Shown here in pieces: positions 23,433-31,820 of a stretch of DNA of 32,939 nucleotides. Under the pieces are notes generated by a model that was not told the DNA's origin, did no database searches, and saw nothing but the letters and a program-made list of their open reading frames with translations. Position 1 is the first letter of the stretch; every line of letters starts with the position of its first letter. The DNA comes from Ruminococcus sp. GTDB lineage: Bacteria; Bacillota; Clostridia; Oscillospirales; Ruminococcaceae. Both the position numbers and the translations under genes were made by a program. Where the stretch lies: assembly GCA_015066745.1 (NCBI GenBank), contig SVNW01000039.1:1-32939 (forward strand). The letters are read 5' to 3'.

Positions 23433-25772
23433 ATGAAGAGAAACAAATCAAAATGTACTGTAAAGGAGAAAGTAAGGTACATAAAACAAGAATTAAAGGA
23501 GCAATACGAAGAAATAACCAGAGACTTCAAAAACGAATCCAAACAAACCAGAAATAAACGTAAAAAGGAGTTTTACGTTGGAAAACCGCCGTCAAGCATG
23601 AAACACAGATTTTTATATATACTTCTGTATATGTCTAAAAAAGCGTTTTCGCTTGCTGTAACAAGTGTATTTGCAATATTTCTTGTATTTATTCTCACAA
23701 GTACAATCGTCGGTACTGTTATAACAACATATGTATTAAGTTTTATGGATAAAACTCATACTGTCGAACTTGAACCTGTCAATGAAAATTATGCGTCATA
23801 TATATATCAGATGAATAAAGAAACCAATGAATATGAACTGGTATATAAAGCAGCAATAAAATCACACGATATAAGGCTTGCTGTAGATATGGAACATCTG
23901 CCTGATCATGTAAAATATGCATTTGTATGTATAGAAGATGAAAACTTTTATTCTCATGAAGGTGTAAACTATAAGCGTACAGTAGGTGCTACACTTAATC
24001 TTGCTATCACTATGATGGGCGTTGAACAGGATATTTACGGTGGTTCAACAATAACTCAGCAGCTTATAAAAAATATTACCGGTGAAGATGAACAGACGTG
24101 GGAACGAAAGATAAAAGAGATTTTCACTGCAATGAAACTTGAAAAGAAATATACTAAAGATGAAATACTTGAAGCATATCTGAATGAAATATATTTTGGA
24201 CAAATTAACTCTTACAATATGTATGGTATCGAAGCTGCGGCAATAGGATATTTCGGAAAATCAGCCACAGAACTTACCATTGCAGAAGCTGCAACACTTG
24301 CAGCCCTTCCAAAATCGCCTAATGCTTTAAATCCCACAATAAATCCTGAAAAAAATAAAGAAAGAAGAACTTATTGTATTACAAAAATGTTTGAACTTGG
24401 TGTCATCTCACCATACGAATATCAAAAGGCATTAGAAGAAGACATCTTACTTTCGACTGACTACGGATTTGAAGAAAAATTTCCTGATCATAAAAAACTA
24501 ACAGAAAACGATGACGATTTTAAAAATCCACAAAAGAACTCATGGTGTGTAGATCTTGCTATCTACCAGTTTGCCGACTATCTTGAAGAAACATATGATG
24601 TCGAAGATGGTGTAGCTATGTTTAATAAAGGCGGATACAAACTATATATCACTGCTGATACCGACATCGAAAATCATCTCAGAGATACTTTTTCAGACTG
24701 GGAATATTTCCCTAAGTCTACTTCCATAAGCGCTAAAGGTAAACCCGAAATGATACAAGCCGGTCTGGCTGTCATGGACTACGAAGGTCATATTCTCGGT
24801 ATCGCCGGTAATATAGGAGCTAAAGACGGAAATCTTATCTGGATAAATGAATATAGTAATAACAGACAACCGGGCTCTACTATCAAACCTGTAACAACAT
24901 ATGGATATGCTCTTGAAAATGACTACATCACATGGTCTTCAATGTTTTATGACACAGCCCTTCCGCCGGGTGTTGCCGCAGATACAGCATGGCCTAACAA
25001 CTATGACGGAAAACCTACAGGAAACTACTACCCTGTAAGTTATTTTCTGCAACAATCTATAAATACACTTCCAGCGCAGATTGCACATAAATACGGACTT
25101 CAATCAATATATGACTTCGCTGTACAAAATTTAGGTTTACCGTTAGATCCAAAAAATGATCTTACTTATTCCTCGCTTTGTGTAGGCGGATGTCACCAGA
25201 GTCCTACTCTTATCGACCTTGCAAATGCATACATACCATATGGAAACGGTGGTCTTTTCTATGAAGCAAGTATCATCGGAAAAGCTATTGATATGAAAAC
25301 AGGCGTAACGATAATAGATAACATAAAACGTACAGGAGAACCTGTTATAAGTAAGGAAACTGCTTATGTCATGAATAAACTACTTCAGAACGTTATAACA
25401 AACGGAACAGGTCAGTCAGCCCAGCTTTCAAATACCACAGTTGCCGGAAAAACCGGTACAACTGAAAACTGGCGTGACATTACATTTGTCGGACTTACAC
25501 CTGACTATGTATCTGCCCTATGGGTCGGATATCCTACAAGTGAAAACTGGGATTGGAGAGCCATTGAAGGTGCTGACTCAGCAGAAATATGGAAAAATGT
25601 TTTCGGAACATATGCAGATGCTCATGCTTCCGGCAACCAGTTCCCCGAATGTGACACTGTAATATATGCAAGATACTGTTCTTCTACAGGGTTGCTTGCA
25701 AATCCGGGTTGTCCGGGTTCAAAGTACGGATATTACAAGTCTACAAACTGTGATTATTGTTATTCACATTAA
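23433..25772 (+). CDS. class A penicillin-binding protein, copy 3
   Basis: This 779-residue bifunctional peptidoglycan synthase aligns with copy 2 from that protein's charged helical segment onward and lacks its acidic N-terminal extension. It has one membrane helix (about 70-105). The GT51 domain (about 145-330) has Glu near 168 in IEDENFYSHEG and GGSTITQQLIKN. The transpeptidase (about 405-720) has STIK (near 482), SIN in place of SLN (near 541, allowed by the SxN motif) and KTG (near 672). The last 59 residues are almost identical to copy 2 because of the converted 3' block. It has its own promoter and terminator. The start at 23433 follows AAAGGAG. Two parallel, separately regulated copies suggest use under different conditions. 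Confidence 0.92.
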   Translation: MKRNKSKCTVKEKVRYIKQELKEQYEEITRDFKNESKQTRNKRKKEFYVGKPPSSMKHRFLYILLYMSKKAFSLAVTSVFAIFLVFILTSTIVGTVITTYVLSFMDKTHTVELEPVNENYASYIYQMNKETNEYELVYKAAIKSHDIRLAVDMEHLPDHVKYAFVCIEDENFYSHEGVNYKRTVGATLNLAITMMGVEQDIYGGSTITQQLIKNITGEDEQTWERKIKEIFTAMKLEKKYTKDEILEAYLNEIYFGQINSYNMYGIEAAAIGYFGKSATELTIAEAATLAALPKSPNALNPTINPEKNKERRTYCITKMFELGVISPYEYQKALEEDILLSTDYGFEEKFPDHKKLTENDDDFKNPQKNSWCVDLAIYQFADYLEETYDVEDGVAMFNKGGYKLYITADTDIENHLRDTFSDWEYFPKSTSISAKGKPEMIQAGLAVMDYEGHILGIAGNIGAKDGNLIWINEYSNNRQPGSTIKPVTTYGYALENDYITWSSMFYDTALPPGVAADTAWPNNYDGKPTGNYYPVSYFLQQSINTLPAQIAHKYGLQSIYDFAVQNLGLPLDPKNDLTYSSLCVGGCHQSPTLIDLANAYIPYGNGGLFYEASIIGKAIDMKTGVTIIDNIKRTGEPVISKETAYVMNKLLQNVITNGTGQSAQLSNTTVAGKTGTTENWRDITFVGLTPDYVSALWVGYPTSENWDWRAIEGADSAEIWKNVFGTYADAHASGNQFPECDTVIYARYCSSTGLLANPGCPGSKYGYYKSTNCDYCYSH

Positions 25773-25820
25773 AATAAAAATCAGGAGAAGTCTTTACGAC
25801 TTCTCCTGATTTTTTATATT
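25596..25820 (+). repeat. near-identical 3' block of PBP copy 3 (partner at 23094-23318)
   Basis: This is the second member of the converted block. It covers the last 59 codons of the gene and its terminator, at a constant offset of 2502 bases from copy 2 through the coding part. Confidence 0.85.
25781..25809. terminator. bidirectional terminator between PBP copy 3 and the Gly/Cys-rich peptide gene
   Basis: A perfect 12-bp stem (25781-25792 with 25798-25809, loop TTTAC) has TTTTTTATA after it on the plus strand and TTTTTATTTT after it on the minus strand. It can therefore end both converging genes. Confidence 0.9.
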
Positions 25821-25830
25821 ATCTTACTTA

Positions 25831-25992
25831 TCAGCAGCCACAACCGCATCCACAGCCACCGCCGCAACCATTGTCACAGCCACCACAGCCACAGCCATTG
25901 TTTGAAATTGTGTTGCCACCGCAACCACAGCCACAACCGCAGAACATAAATAAAATAACAAGAATTATAATCCAGCAACAATTTCCATTCAT
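25831..25992 (-). CDS. 53-residue Gly/Cys-rich single-pass membrane peptide
   Basis: The reading frame starts at ATG 25992, nine bases after AGGAG, and runs to TGA at 25831. Residues 7-17 are a hydrophobic helix (WIIILVILFMF). The remainder is almost only Gly and Cys with a short NTISNN linker: CGCGCGCGG, then GCGCGGCDNGCGGG and GCGCGC at the end. Fourteen of 53 residues are Cys. No family is recognised. Alternating Gly-Cys runs could bind metal or form disulfides, and the helix would anchor the peptide at the membrane; both are inference. It lies convergent to PBP copy 3 with a shared terminator and downstream of rnz on the same strand. The ribosome site, codon structure and terminator support a real gene. 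Confidence 0.75.
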   Translation of the reverse strand: MNGNCCWIIILVILFMFCGCGCGCGGNTISNNGCGCGGCDNGCGGGCGCGCGC

Positions 25993-26073
25993 AGTAAAAC
26001 ACTCCTGATATAAATTATATTTAAGACATTTGCTTTAAGGTTTTTATTCCTTATTGCGTTTGCCTTATATTTC

Positions 26074-26103
26074 ATTATACGGAGATTTCAAAAAAGTGTT
26101 ACA
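26074..26103 (-). promoter_or_regulatory. possible promoter of the Gly/Cys-rich peptide gene
   Basis: On the minus strand a perfect TATAAT (26074-26079) has TGTAAC (26098-26103) 18 bp upstream. It lies in the gap after the rnz stop codon, about 80 bases before the peptide start. The weak -35 box makes this tentative; read-through from rnz is the alternative. Confidence 0.35.
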
Positions 26104-26108
26104 GTTTT

Positions 26109-27020
26109 TTATAAATTTATTTTCTGTCCATCTACGCTTATAACGGCACCGGGAAATTTCTTTTTTATTTCCTTTTCATACTGCATAGGTGTCGCCATAG
26201 CAGGACTGTAATGTGTCAGCCACAGTCTTTCAACTTCTGCGTCTTTTGCTATACGGATCGCATCAGAAAAAAGCATATGACCTTTTTCTTTCATGCTCTG
26301 ATCGTTTTCATCATCACCGTACATTCCTTCACAGATAAACAGATCAGAACGGAATGCAACATCTGCAATTTCGTATATCGGTCTTGAATCAGTAGCATAT
26401 GTAACCTTTACAGGCTTCCTGATACCATCGGTAACCATTTCGGTAGTAATCTCCTGGCCGTCTATTTCAATAGATTTACCGCTATGCAGTATGCTCCACA
26501 TCTGCTTTGGTATTTTAAGTTCCTCAGCTTTTTGCGGATTGAATACAGGCTTTCTTGAAAATACAAATGAATATCCAAGACACGGAACAGTATGTTTTAA
26601 CGGAAATGCTTTAACATCTATCATCTTATCTATTTCCGGAACTTTAAATTCATTAAGCTGATTTGTAGAAAGTTCAGTTATCTTCAACTCATACGGAAGC
26701 TTACCGCATATGCAACAAAGTTTGTTTACTACCTCTCCAAGCCCCTTTGGGCCATAAATGTACAAAGGAGTTTTTTTAGAATAATTTCCAAGCGACAACA
26801 ACAATCCGGGCAGACCTGAAATATGGTCTGCATGAAAATGTGTTATAAGTAAGGTTTCAAGTTTGCTCAGCTTACAGTCAGCTTCTGTAAGCGCTATCTG
26901 TGTCCCCTCACCGCAATCTATAAGAATCGCCTTTCCGTTATACTCCATATAACAGCAGGTAAGCCATCTGTTTTTCAGTGGCATCATGCCACCTGTACCT
27001 GCCAGACATATATCAACCAT
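26109..27020 (-). CDS. rnz: ribonuclease Z (tRNA 3' endonuclease)
   Basis: This 303-residue metallo-beta-lactamase-fold enzyme cleaves the 3' trailer from tRNA precursors. The zinc motif THFHADHISGLPG gives His61, His63, Asp65 and His66. Further family features are HTVPCLGYSF (metal His), YATDSRP (metal Asp) and WLTHYSPAM (final metal His). The lengths between these fit the short bacterial RNase Z. The ATG at 27020 follows GAGAGGAA. It lies 26 bases after mutS2 on the same strand and is probably the last conserved gene of the phoH-to-rnz operon. Where tRNA genes already encode CCA this enzyme can be dispensable, so its importance here is not certain. Confidence 0.92.
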   Translation of the reverse strand: MVDICLAGTGGMMPLKNRWLTCCYMEYNGKAILIDCGEGTQIALTEADCKLSKLETLLITHFHADHISGLPGLLLSLGNYSKKTPLYIYGPKGLGEVVNKLCCICGKLPYELKITELSTNQLNEFKVPEIDKMIDVKAFPLKHTVPCLGYSFVFSRKPVFNPQKAEELKIPKQMWSILHSGKSIEIDGQEITTEMVTDGIRKPVKVTYATDSRPIYEIADVAFRSDLFICEGMYGDDENDQSMKEKGHMLFSDAIRIAKDAEVERLWLTHYSPAMATPMQYEKEIKKKFPGAVISVDGQKINL

Positions 27021-27046
27021 TGTTTTTTCCTCTCATATTAAAAAAA

Positions 27047-29428
27047 TTATTTGAGTTCTATAATAGTTACACCATCTTCGCCTTCACCATATACGCCAAG
27101 ACGATAACTTTTTACAACCGGTAATGTTTTCAGACGTGCGTGAACAGCTTTTCTGAGAACACCTGTACCCTTTCCGTGTATAACCGTTACAAGTGTCAGA
27201 CCGGTCATAACTGCGTGATTTATAAACATCTCAACTTCCATAACGCCTTCATCGGACGCATATCCTCTTATATCAAGCTCCTGCTGAACCTGTCTTGAAG
27301 CAACATTTCTCTTTGGATTCATCGAAGCTTTGGCATTTCCTTTGTTTTTTTGCTTTGTCTTATCTTTTTCAACAAGTCTTAATTCTGAAACATTCAGTTT
27401 CATTTTCATTATTCCTGCCTGAACAAAAACAAGCCCCTTTGAATCCTGATCCGTTACAACTGTTCCGTGCTGATTTGATGCAGGAATAAATACATAATCG
27501 CCTTTTTTGAGCGGTCTCGGTGGCTTGTACTTATCCTTTCGTTCAACAACAGGATTTGCTTTGTCGTACATATCATTAAGACTCTTTTTACTCAGACGTT
27601 CTGCGTCAGAAACCATATTTCCGAACTTGACTTTATCTTTTTGTTTTTTTATGGACTGAAGCTCATCAAGAAGTTCATTGGACTGTATCTTGGTGTTTTC
27701 AATAATGTTCATTGAAATACTTCTTGCCTTTTCAAGTTCCTTTGCTTTAAGATTTTCGAGTTCATCAAGTTCTTTCTGAAGTTTCAGTGCATTTTCCTTT
27801 GCCTGAAGTCTTAAACGCTCAACTTCACGATTTTGTCTTTCGAGTTCTTTTCGTGCTTCTTCAAGCTTTTCTATAACATTTTCAAGTTGCATATTTTCAG
27901 CACTTACAAGTCTTTTAGCCTCGTCAATTACATCTTCAGGCATACCAAGTTTTTTACATATAGCAAAAGCATTGGACTTACCCGGTGAACCGGATATGAT
28001 CTTGTAAGTAGGTGTCATAGCAGATACATCAAATTCACATGAAGCATTTTGTGTATCTTCAGTTTCTATCGCATAAACTTTTAGTTCCTGATAATGTGTT
28101 GTAACCATAAGTTTTGCGCCGTTTATCTTGAGTCGTTCTATAACAGAAACAGCAAGTGCCGCACCTTCAACAGGATCGGTTCCCGAACCAAGTTCGTCAA
28201 GAAGTACAAGAGAACGGTCATTTGATTTTTCAATTATATTTATGACCTGATTTATATGTGATGAAAAAGTTGAAAGGTTCTGTTCGATACTCTGATTGTC
28301 GCCTATATCAACAAGTATATTTTCAAAAACAGATACTCTGCTTCCGTCTGCTGCAGGAATAAGAAGTCCGCACATAGTCATAAGCGTCAGAAGTCCTGTA
28401 GTTTTAAGTGATACCGTTTTACCACCTGTATTTGGACCGGTGATGATAAGAGCGCTGTATTCCTCACCTATTGAAATATCGATCGGCACTACCTTTGCAG
28501 GATCAATAAGAGGGTGTCTTGCTTTTTTAAGTTCAATTACTCCGTCATCACTTACTACAGGTACAGTTGCTTTCATTTTTACTGCAAGACCTGATTTTGC
28601 AAAGTAAAGATTAAGAATAGTACATACACGCCAGTTTTCAGCTATACTGTCTGCATAGAGAGCACATTCGGCAGTAAGACTTTTTATTATTCTTTCAACT
28701 TCTTCCTGCTCCTGACTTTCGAGTATCTTTATATCATTATTGCACTCAACGACAGACATAGGTTCAATAAAAAACGTCTGACCTGTAGCAGATGTGTCAT
28801 GTACAAGACCGGGGACAGCACCTTTGTATTCAGACTTTACAGGCAATACGAAACGTCCGTCACGCATTGTAACAACTGCTTCCTGAAGGCATTTTTGCAT
28901 GGAAGATGATTTTATCATTTTATCAAGTGTAGAGCGAAGTTTTGCGCCTGTCTGTGCTATTTTCTTTCTTATAGATGAAAGTTCGGCACTTGCACCGTCT
29001 GATAACTCATTTTCAGATAAAATAGATGTTTCAAGTCTTGTAAGAAGCATATCATTTGGTATGAGCATTGAAAAAAGATAATCAAGATCTGTTTCGACTT
29101 CTTCACAATGTCTGTACCAGTCATACAAGGCTTTTGTCTGTTTTAGCATTCCGAGTACCTCAAGAAGATCTTTAAGCGAAAGACGTCCGCCTGACTTTGC
29201 GCGTCTCAGATGGCCGTTTATATCTTTAAAGCTCATAAACGGAGGCGTTCCGAATCTTACTGAAAGTTCAAAGGCCTGCGATACTTTGTCTATCTCACGA
29301 CGCACTTCTTCGCAGTCTGTCATAGGTGAGATCTCAAGTGCCATTTTTCTTGATGCTTCGTTTGAGGTTTCATTTGCAAGCATCTCAAGTATTTTATGTA
29401 ATTCCAGTGTTTTAAAATAATTATCCAT
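27047..29428 (-). CDS. mutS2: MutS2 family ATPase/endonuclease
   Basis: The protein has 793 residues, the usual MutS2 length. It has an N-terminal MutS-type clamp/lever region (1-300) and an ABC-type ATPase with Walker A GPNTGGKT (near 330) and Walker B LLDELGSGTDP (near 410). A long Glu/Lys/Arg-rich coiled coil follows (about 510-600), then a short beta-rich linker and a C-terminal Smr nuclease domain (about 715-793) with LDIRG and HGKGTGVLR. MutS2 lacks the mismatch-recognition domain of MutS. It has been linked to suppression of recombination and, in Bacillus, to rescue of collided ribosomes. It sits between recO and rnz with short gaps (34 and 26 bases), consistent with one operon. Confidence 0.95.
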   Translation of the reverse strand: MDNYFKTLELHKILEMLANETSNEASRKMALEISPMTDCEEVRREIDKVSQAFELSVRFGTPPFMSFKDINGHLRRAKSGGRLSLKDLLEVLGMLKQTKALYDWYRHCEEVETDLDYLFSMLIPNDMLLTRLETSILSENELSDGASAELSSIRKKIAQTGAKLRSTLDKMIKSSSMQKCLQEAVVTMRDGRFVLPVKSEYKGAVPGLVHDTSATGQTFFIEPMSVVECNNDIKILESQEQEEVERIIKSLTAECALYADSIAENWRVCTILNLYFAKSGLAVKMKATVPVVSDDGVIELKKARHPLIDPAKVVPIDISIGEEYSALIITGPNTGGKTVSLKTTGLLTLMTMCGLLIPAADGSRVSVFENILVDIGDNQSIEQNLSTFSSHINQVINIIEKSNDRSLVLLDELGSGTDPVEGAALAVSVIERLKINGAKLMVTTHYQELKVYAIETEDTQNASCEFDVSAMTPTYKIISGSPGKSNAFAICKKLGMPEDVIDEAKRLVSAENMQLENVIEKLEEARKELERQNREVERLRLQAKENALKLQKELDELENLKAKELEKARSISMNIIENTKIQSNELLDELQSIKKQKDKVKFGNMVSDAERLSKKSLNDMYDKANPVVERKDKYKPPRPLKKGDYVFIPASNQHGTVVTDQDSKGLVFVQAGIMKMKLNVSELRLVEKDKTKQKNKGNAKASMNPKRNVASRQVQQELDIRGYASDEGVMEVEMFINHAVMTGLTLVTVIHGKGTGVLRKAVHARLKTLPVVKSYRLGVYGEGEDGVTIIELK

Positions 29429-29462
29429 GTTTTCTCACTTTTCTATATAAAAAAATTTATTT

Positions 29463-30215
29463 TCAGATAATAGTTTTGTAAAAATCAAGTGTCTTAAATG
29501 TACGTCCTATATGCGAAGCAAGATATTTTTCAGATATCACTGACAAAAGTTTCATACTGTCTCCCGATAAATTAAATGCAAAAAGCCTGTCAAAATCAGA
29601 AAGCACTATGTGCCTTACCGCATGAAGAACAGACTCACCTATACAAATAATATCATTTCGTCCCTGACCGCCAAAACATTGTTCGCAGTAAATATTTCCG
29701 CTGTTTATAGCAAAATACATTTTTGGCGCTAAATAAACTCCACACCCTGAACAGCCGACTACATCGGGCATATGTCCGGTATCAGCGGCAAAGCGCAGTT
29801 CAAAAATACTTTTCAGAAGTTCATTGCTACGAGAGCCTTCTGACAGATAATGAAGAACATTAAGAAACAATCTCAGTACATCTTCGTTTTTTGTGTCGTC
29901 CGGAAACGAAGCGTATGAAATTATTTCCGAAAAATATGAAACAAGAGATAATTTCACGAGGTCTTCTCTTATAGGATAAAATATTTTTATCGGCTCGGCA
30001 CTGTCAATATAATAACGACCACGCCGAAAACTCAATGAAAACTGCGAATAGGCATACAGCTGTGAGGCAGCGGCAAAAGTACAGGTAATACGTTTTACCC
30101 CTTTTGCCATAACCTCAATAAGACCGTTTTTATCTGTTAATATATCAAGAAACTTATCACTGTCTCCAGACTGACGCTCACGTATCACAATTCCCTTTAA
30201 AATGGTCATTGTCAT
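29463..30215 (-). CDS. recO: DNA repair protein RecO
   Basis: The protein has about 250 residues. An N-terminal OB fold begins KGIVIRERQSGDSDKFLDILT. A helical domain follows, with a four-cysteine zinc site in CSGCGVYLAPKMYF...YCEQC (about 155-180). RecO loads RecA on single-stranded DNA together with RecR in the RecFOR pathway. The start is ambiguous: TTG at 30230 (after AAAGG), ATG at 30215 (after GGAAGTGG) and ATG at 30209 are in frame. I prefer 30215 because family members begin within a few residues of KGIV. All three lie inside the overlapping yqzL-like gene, so translation of the two may be coupled. Confidence 0.9.
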   Translation of the reverse strand: MTMTILKGIVIRERQSGDSDKFLDILTDKNGLIEVMAKGVKRITCTFAAASQLYAYSQFSLSFRRGRYYIDSAEPIKIFYPIREDLVKLSLVSYFSEIISYASFPDDTKNEDVLRLFLNVLHYLSEGSRSNELLKSIFELRFAADTGHMPDVVGCSGCGVYLAPKMYFAINSGNIYCEQCFGGQGRNDIICIGESVLHAVRHIVLSDFDRLFAFNLSGDSMKLLSVISEKYLASHIGRTFKTLDFYKTII

Positions 30216-30303
30216 CTTTACCACTTCCAAAATAACCTTTATATCTTAAATAATCTGATACTTTTCCGCTTTTTTCAAATTCATTCCATAAATCATTGTT
30301 CAT
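30178..30303 (-). CDS. yqzL: YqzL-like small protein overlapping recO
   Basis: This 41-residue frame starts at ATG 30303, eight bases after GAGGG, and ends at TGA 30178. Its N-terminal half, NDLWNEFEKSGKVSDYLRYKGY, has the pattern of the Firmicutes YqzL-like family (LW..FE.TG....YL.YK), whose gene sits between era and recO in Bacillus, as here. Its function is unknown. It overlaps the start of recO by 38 bases in another frame. The 102-base gap upstream, after era, contains a TATAAT (30342-30347) with a TG-less, weak -35 region, so an internal promoter is possible but doubtful. Confidence 0.75.
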   Translation of the reverse strand: MNNDLWNEFEKSGKVSDYLRYKGYFGSGKDDNDHFKGNCDT

Positions 30304-30405
30304 AAAAAATACCCTCTTATTAAAAATATCTGTCTGATTAAATTATATCCTATATAATCAAAGATATTTATGGTATTTTTAACATAATTTAAAGGAAAAA
30401 AGTTA

Positions 30406-31299
30406 TCAGTTATCCGAAAGTCCGAGTGTCCTGATTATTGCATCTCTGTTTCGCCAGTCCTCTTTTACTTTTACCCAGCACTGCAGATTTACTTTTATCT
30501 GGAAAAACTCCTCAAGTTCCTGTCGTGAAAGAGTTGCCGCACGCTTGAGCATACGTCCGCCCTTTCCGATTACGATGCCTTTATGAGACATCTTTTCACA
30601 ATAAATAGTTGCATCAATATCAAGAAGATCCTTGTCCTCACGTTCTCTCATAGTTTCAACTGCAACAGCTATTCCATGAGGTACTTCGTCATCGAGCAGT
30701 TCAAGAAGCTTCTCTCTTATTATTTCACCGGCAATGATTTTTTCCGGCTGGTCTGTGATAGTATCTTCCGGAAAGAAATGAGGGCTTTCAACAGCAAGTG
30801 AAAGTGCTTTTTCACGAACTATATCAAGCCCGTCATTATTAAGTACACTTATAGGTATTATATCATCAAATTTAAACTCTGCACTAAGCTCTGCAATTGT
30901 TTTTGCAAGAACTGATTTGTCTTTAAGAAGATCTATTTTATTCAACAGCATGACAAGCGGTGTTCTTGATTTGCTTACAGAACGAAGCATTTCTTTTTCC
31001 TGCTCGCCTATCGGCTTTGTACAGTCTGCCATAAAGAAAACTGCATCTATATCAGACGAGGATTCTCTTACTGCTTTTAACATATACTCACTAAGCTTAT
31101 TTTTAGCTTTGTGAAGTCCGGGAGTGTCTATGAAGATCAACTGTGTATCGCCCATATTTACCACACCGGTTATCTTGGTACGTGTTGTCTGACTCTTGCT
31201 ACTTACAGATGCTATTTTTTCTCCGATAAGAGCATTAAGCAGTGATGATTTTCCTGCGTTTGTTTTTCCTGCTATTGTAATAAAAACTGTTTTTGTCAT
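30406..31299 (-). CDS. era: GTPase Era
   Basis: This 297-residue ribosome-assembly GTPase binds the 3' end of 16S rRNA. The GTPase domain (1-170) has G1 GKTNAGKSS (an unusual variant of GxPNVGKS), G2 SKSQTTRTK, G3 DTPG and G4 NKID. A C-terminal KH domain (about 205-290) has the RNA-binding loop GIVIGKGGRMLKRA. It lies 14 bases after ybeY. The YbeY, Era and KH functions meet in 16S rRNA maturation, which explains the conserved neighbourhood. The ATG at 31299 follows AGAGAGGAT. The Pro-to-Thr and Val-to-Ala changes in G1 leave the Lys and Ser intact, so activity is expected. Confidence 0.95.
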   Translation of the reverse strand: MTKTVFITIAGKTNAGKSSLLNALIGEKIASVSSKSQTTRTKITGVVNMGDTQLIFIDTPGLHKAKNKLSEYMLKAVRESSSDIDAVFFMADCTKPIGEQEKEMLRSVSKSRTPLVMLLNKIDLLKDKSVLAKTIAELSAEFKFDDIIPISVLNNDGLDIVREKALSLAVESPHFFPEDTITDQPEKIIAGEIIREKLLELLDDEVPHGIAVAVETMREREDKDLLDIDATIYCEKMSHKGIVIGKGGRMLKRAATLSRQELEEFFQIKVNLQCWVKVKEDWRNRDAIIRTLGLSDN

Positions 31300-31313
31300 T
31301 TAATAATCCTCTC

Positions 31314-31817
31314 TTACTGTGCAGCTTTTGAAATAAATGTAGCATCTCTGGAAATTCCGAGTTTTTCAAGAACAGCTTCTTCTTTTTCACGCATTATTCT
31401 TGCTTCAAGTGTGCTTGTTTCATGGTCGTAACCAAGAAGATGAAGCATGGAATGTACTGTAAGGAAACCGATCTCTCTTTCCAGTGAATGGCCGAAGTTT
31501 TCAGCTTGTTTTACAGCAGTTTCAAGTGAAATAACTATATCACCAAGCATAACCACGCCCTGTTCACTCTCATCAAAATTTCCGTTTTCGCAAAGAGGAA
31601 ATGAAAGAACATCTGTAGATTTGTCTTTGTTACGATATATTCTGTTAAGATTTCTTATTTCTTTATTGTTTATAAAAGATACGCTTACTTCTGTATCATG
31701 CTTGAACTTTTCAGTAATAAGAACAGCCTGACAACAACGTCTGATAAGTAATCTTATACCTACCGGAATCTTTACCTCCGACTGAGAATTTTTGATATAA
31801 ACCTTTAGCTTTGCCAT
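31314..31817 (-). CDS. ybeY: endoribonuclease YbeY
   Basis: This 167-residue metalloprotein of the UPF0054 family has the zinc motif HSMLHLLGYDHE, giving His122, His126 and His132. The earlier segments FINNKEIRNLNRIYRNKDKSTDVLSFP and LGDIVISLE are also characteristic. YbeY acts in 16S rRNA 3'-end maturation and rRNA quality control. It begins three bases after phoH ends and lies 14 bases before era, so the three are tightly co-transcribed. Confidence 0.95.
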   Translation of the reverse strand: MAKLKVYIKNSQSEVKIPVGIRLLIRRCCQAVLITEKFKHDTEVSVSFINNKEIRNLNRIYRNKDKSTDVLSFPLCENGNFDESEQGVVMLGDIVISLETAVKQAENFGHSLEREIGFLTVHSMLHLLGYDHETSTLEARIMREKEEAVLEKLGISRDATFISKAAQ

Positions 31818-31820
31818 TTT

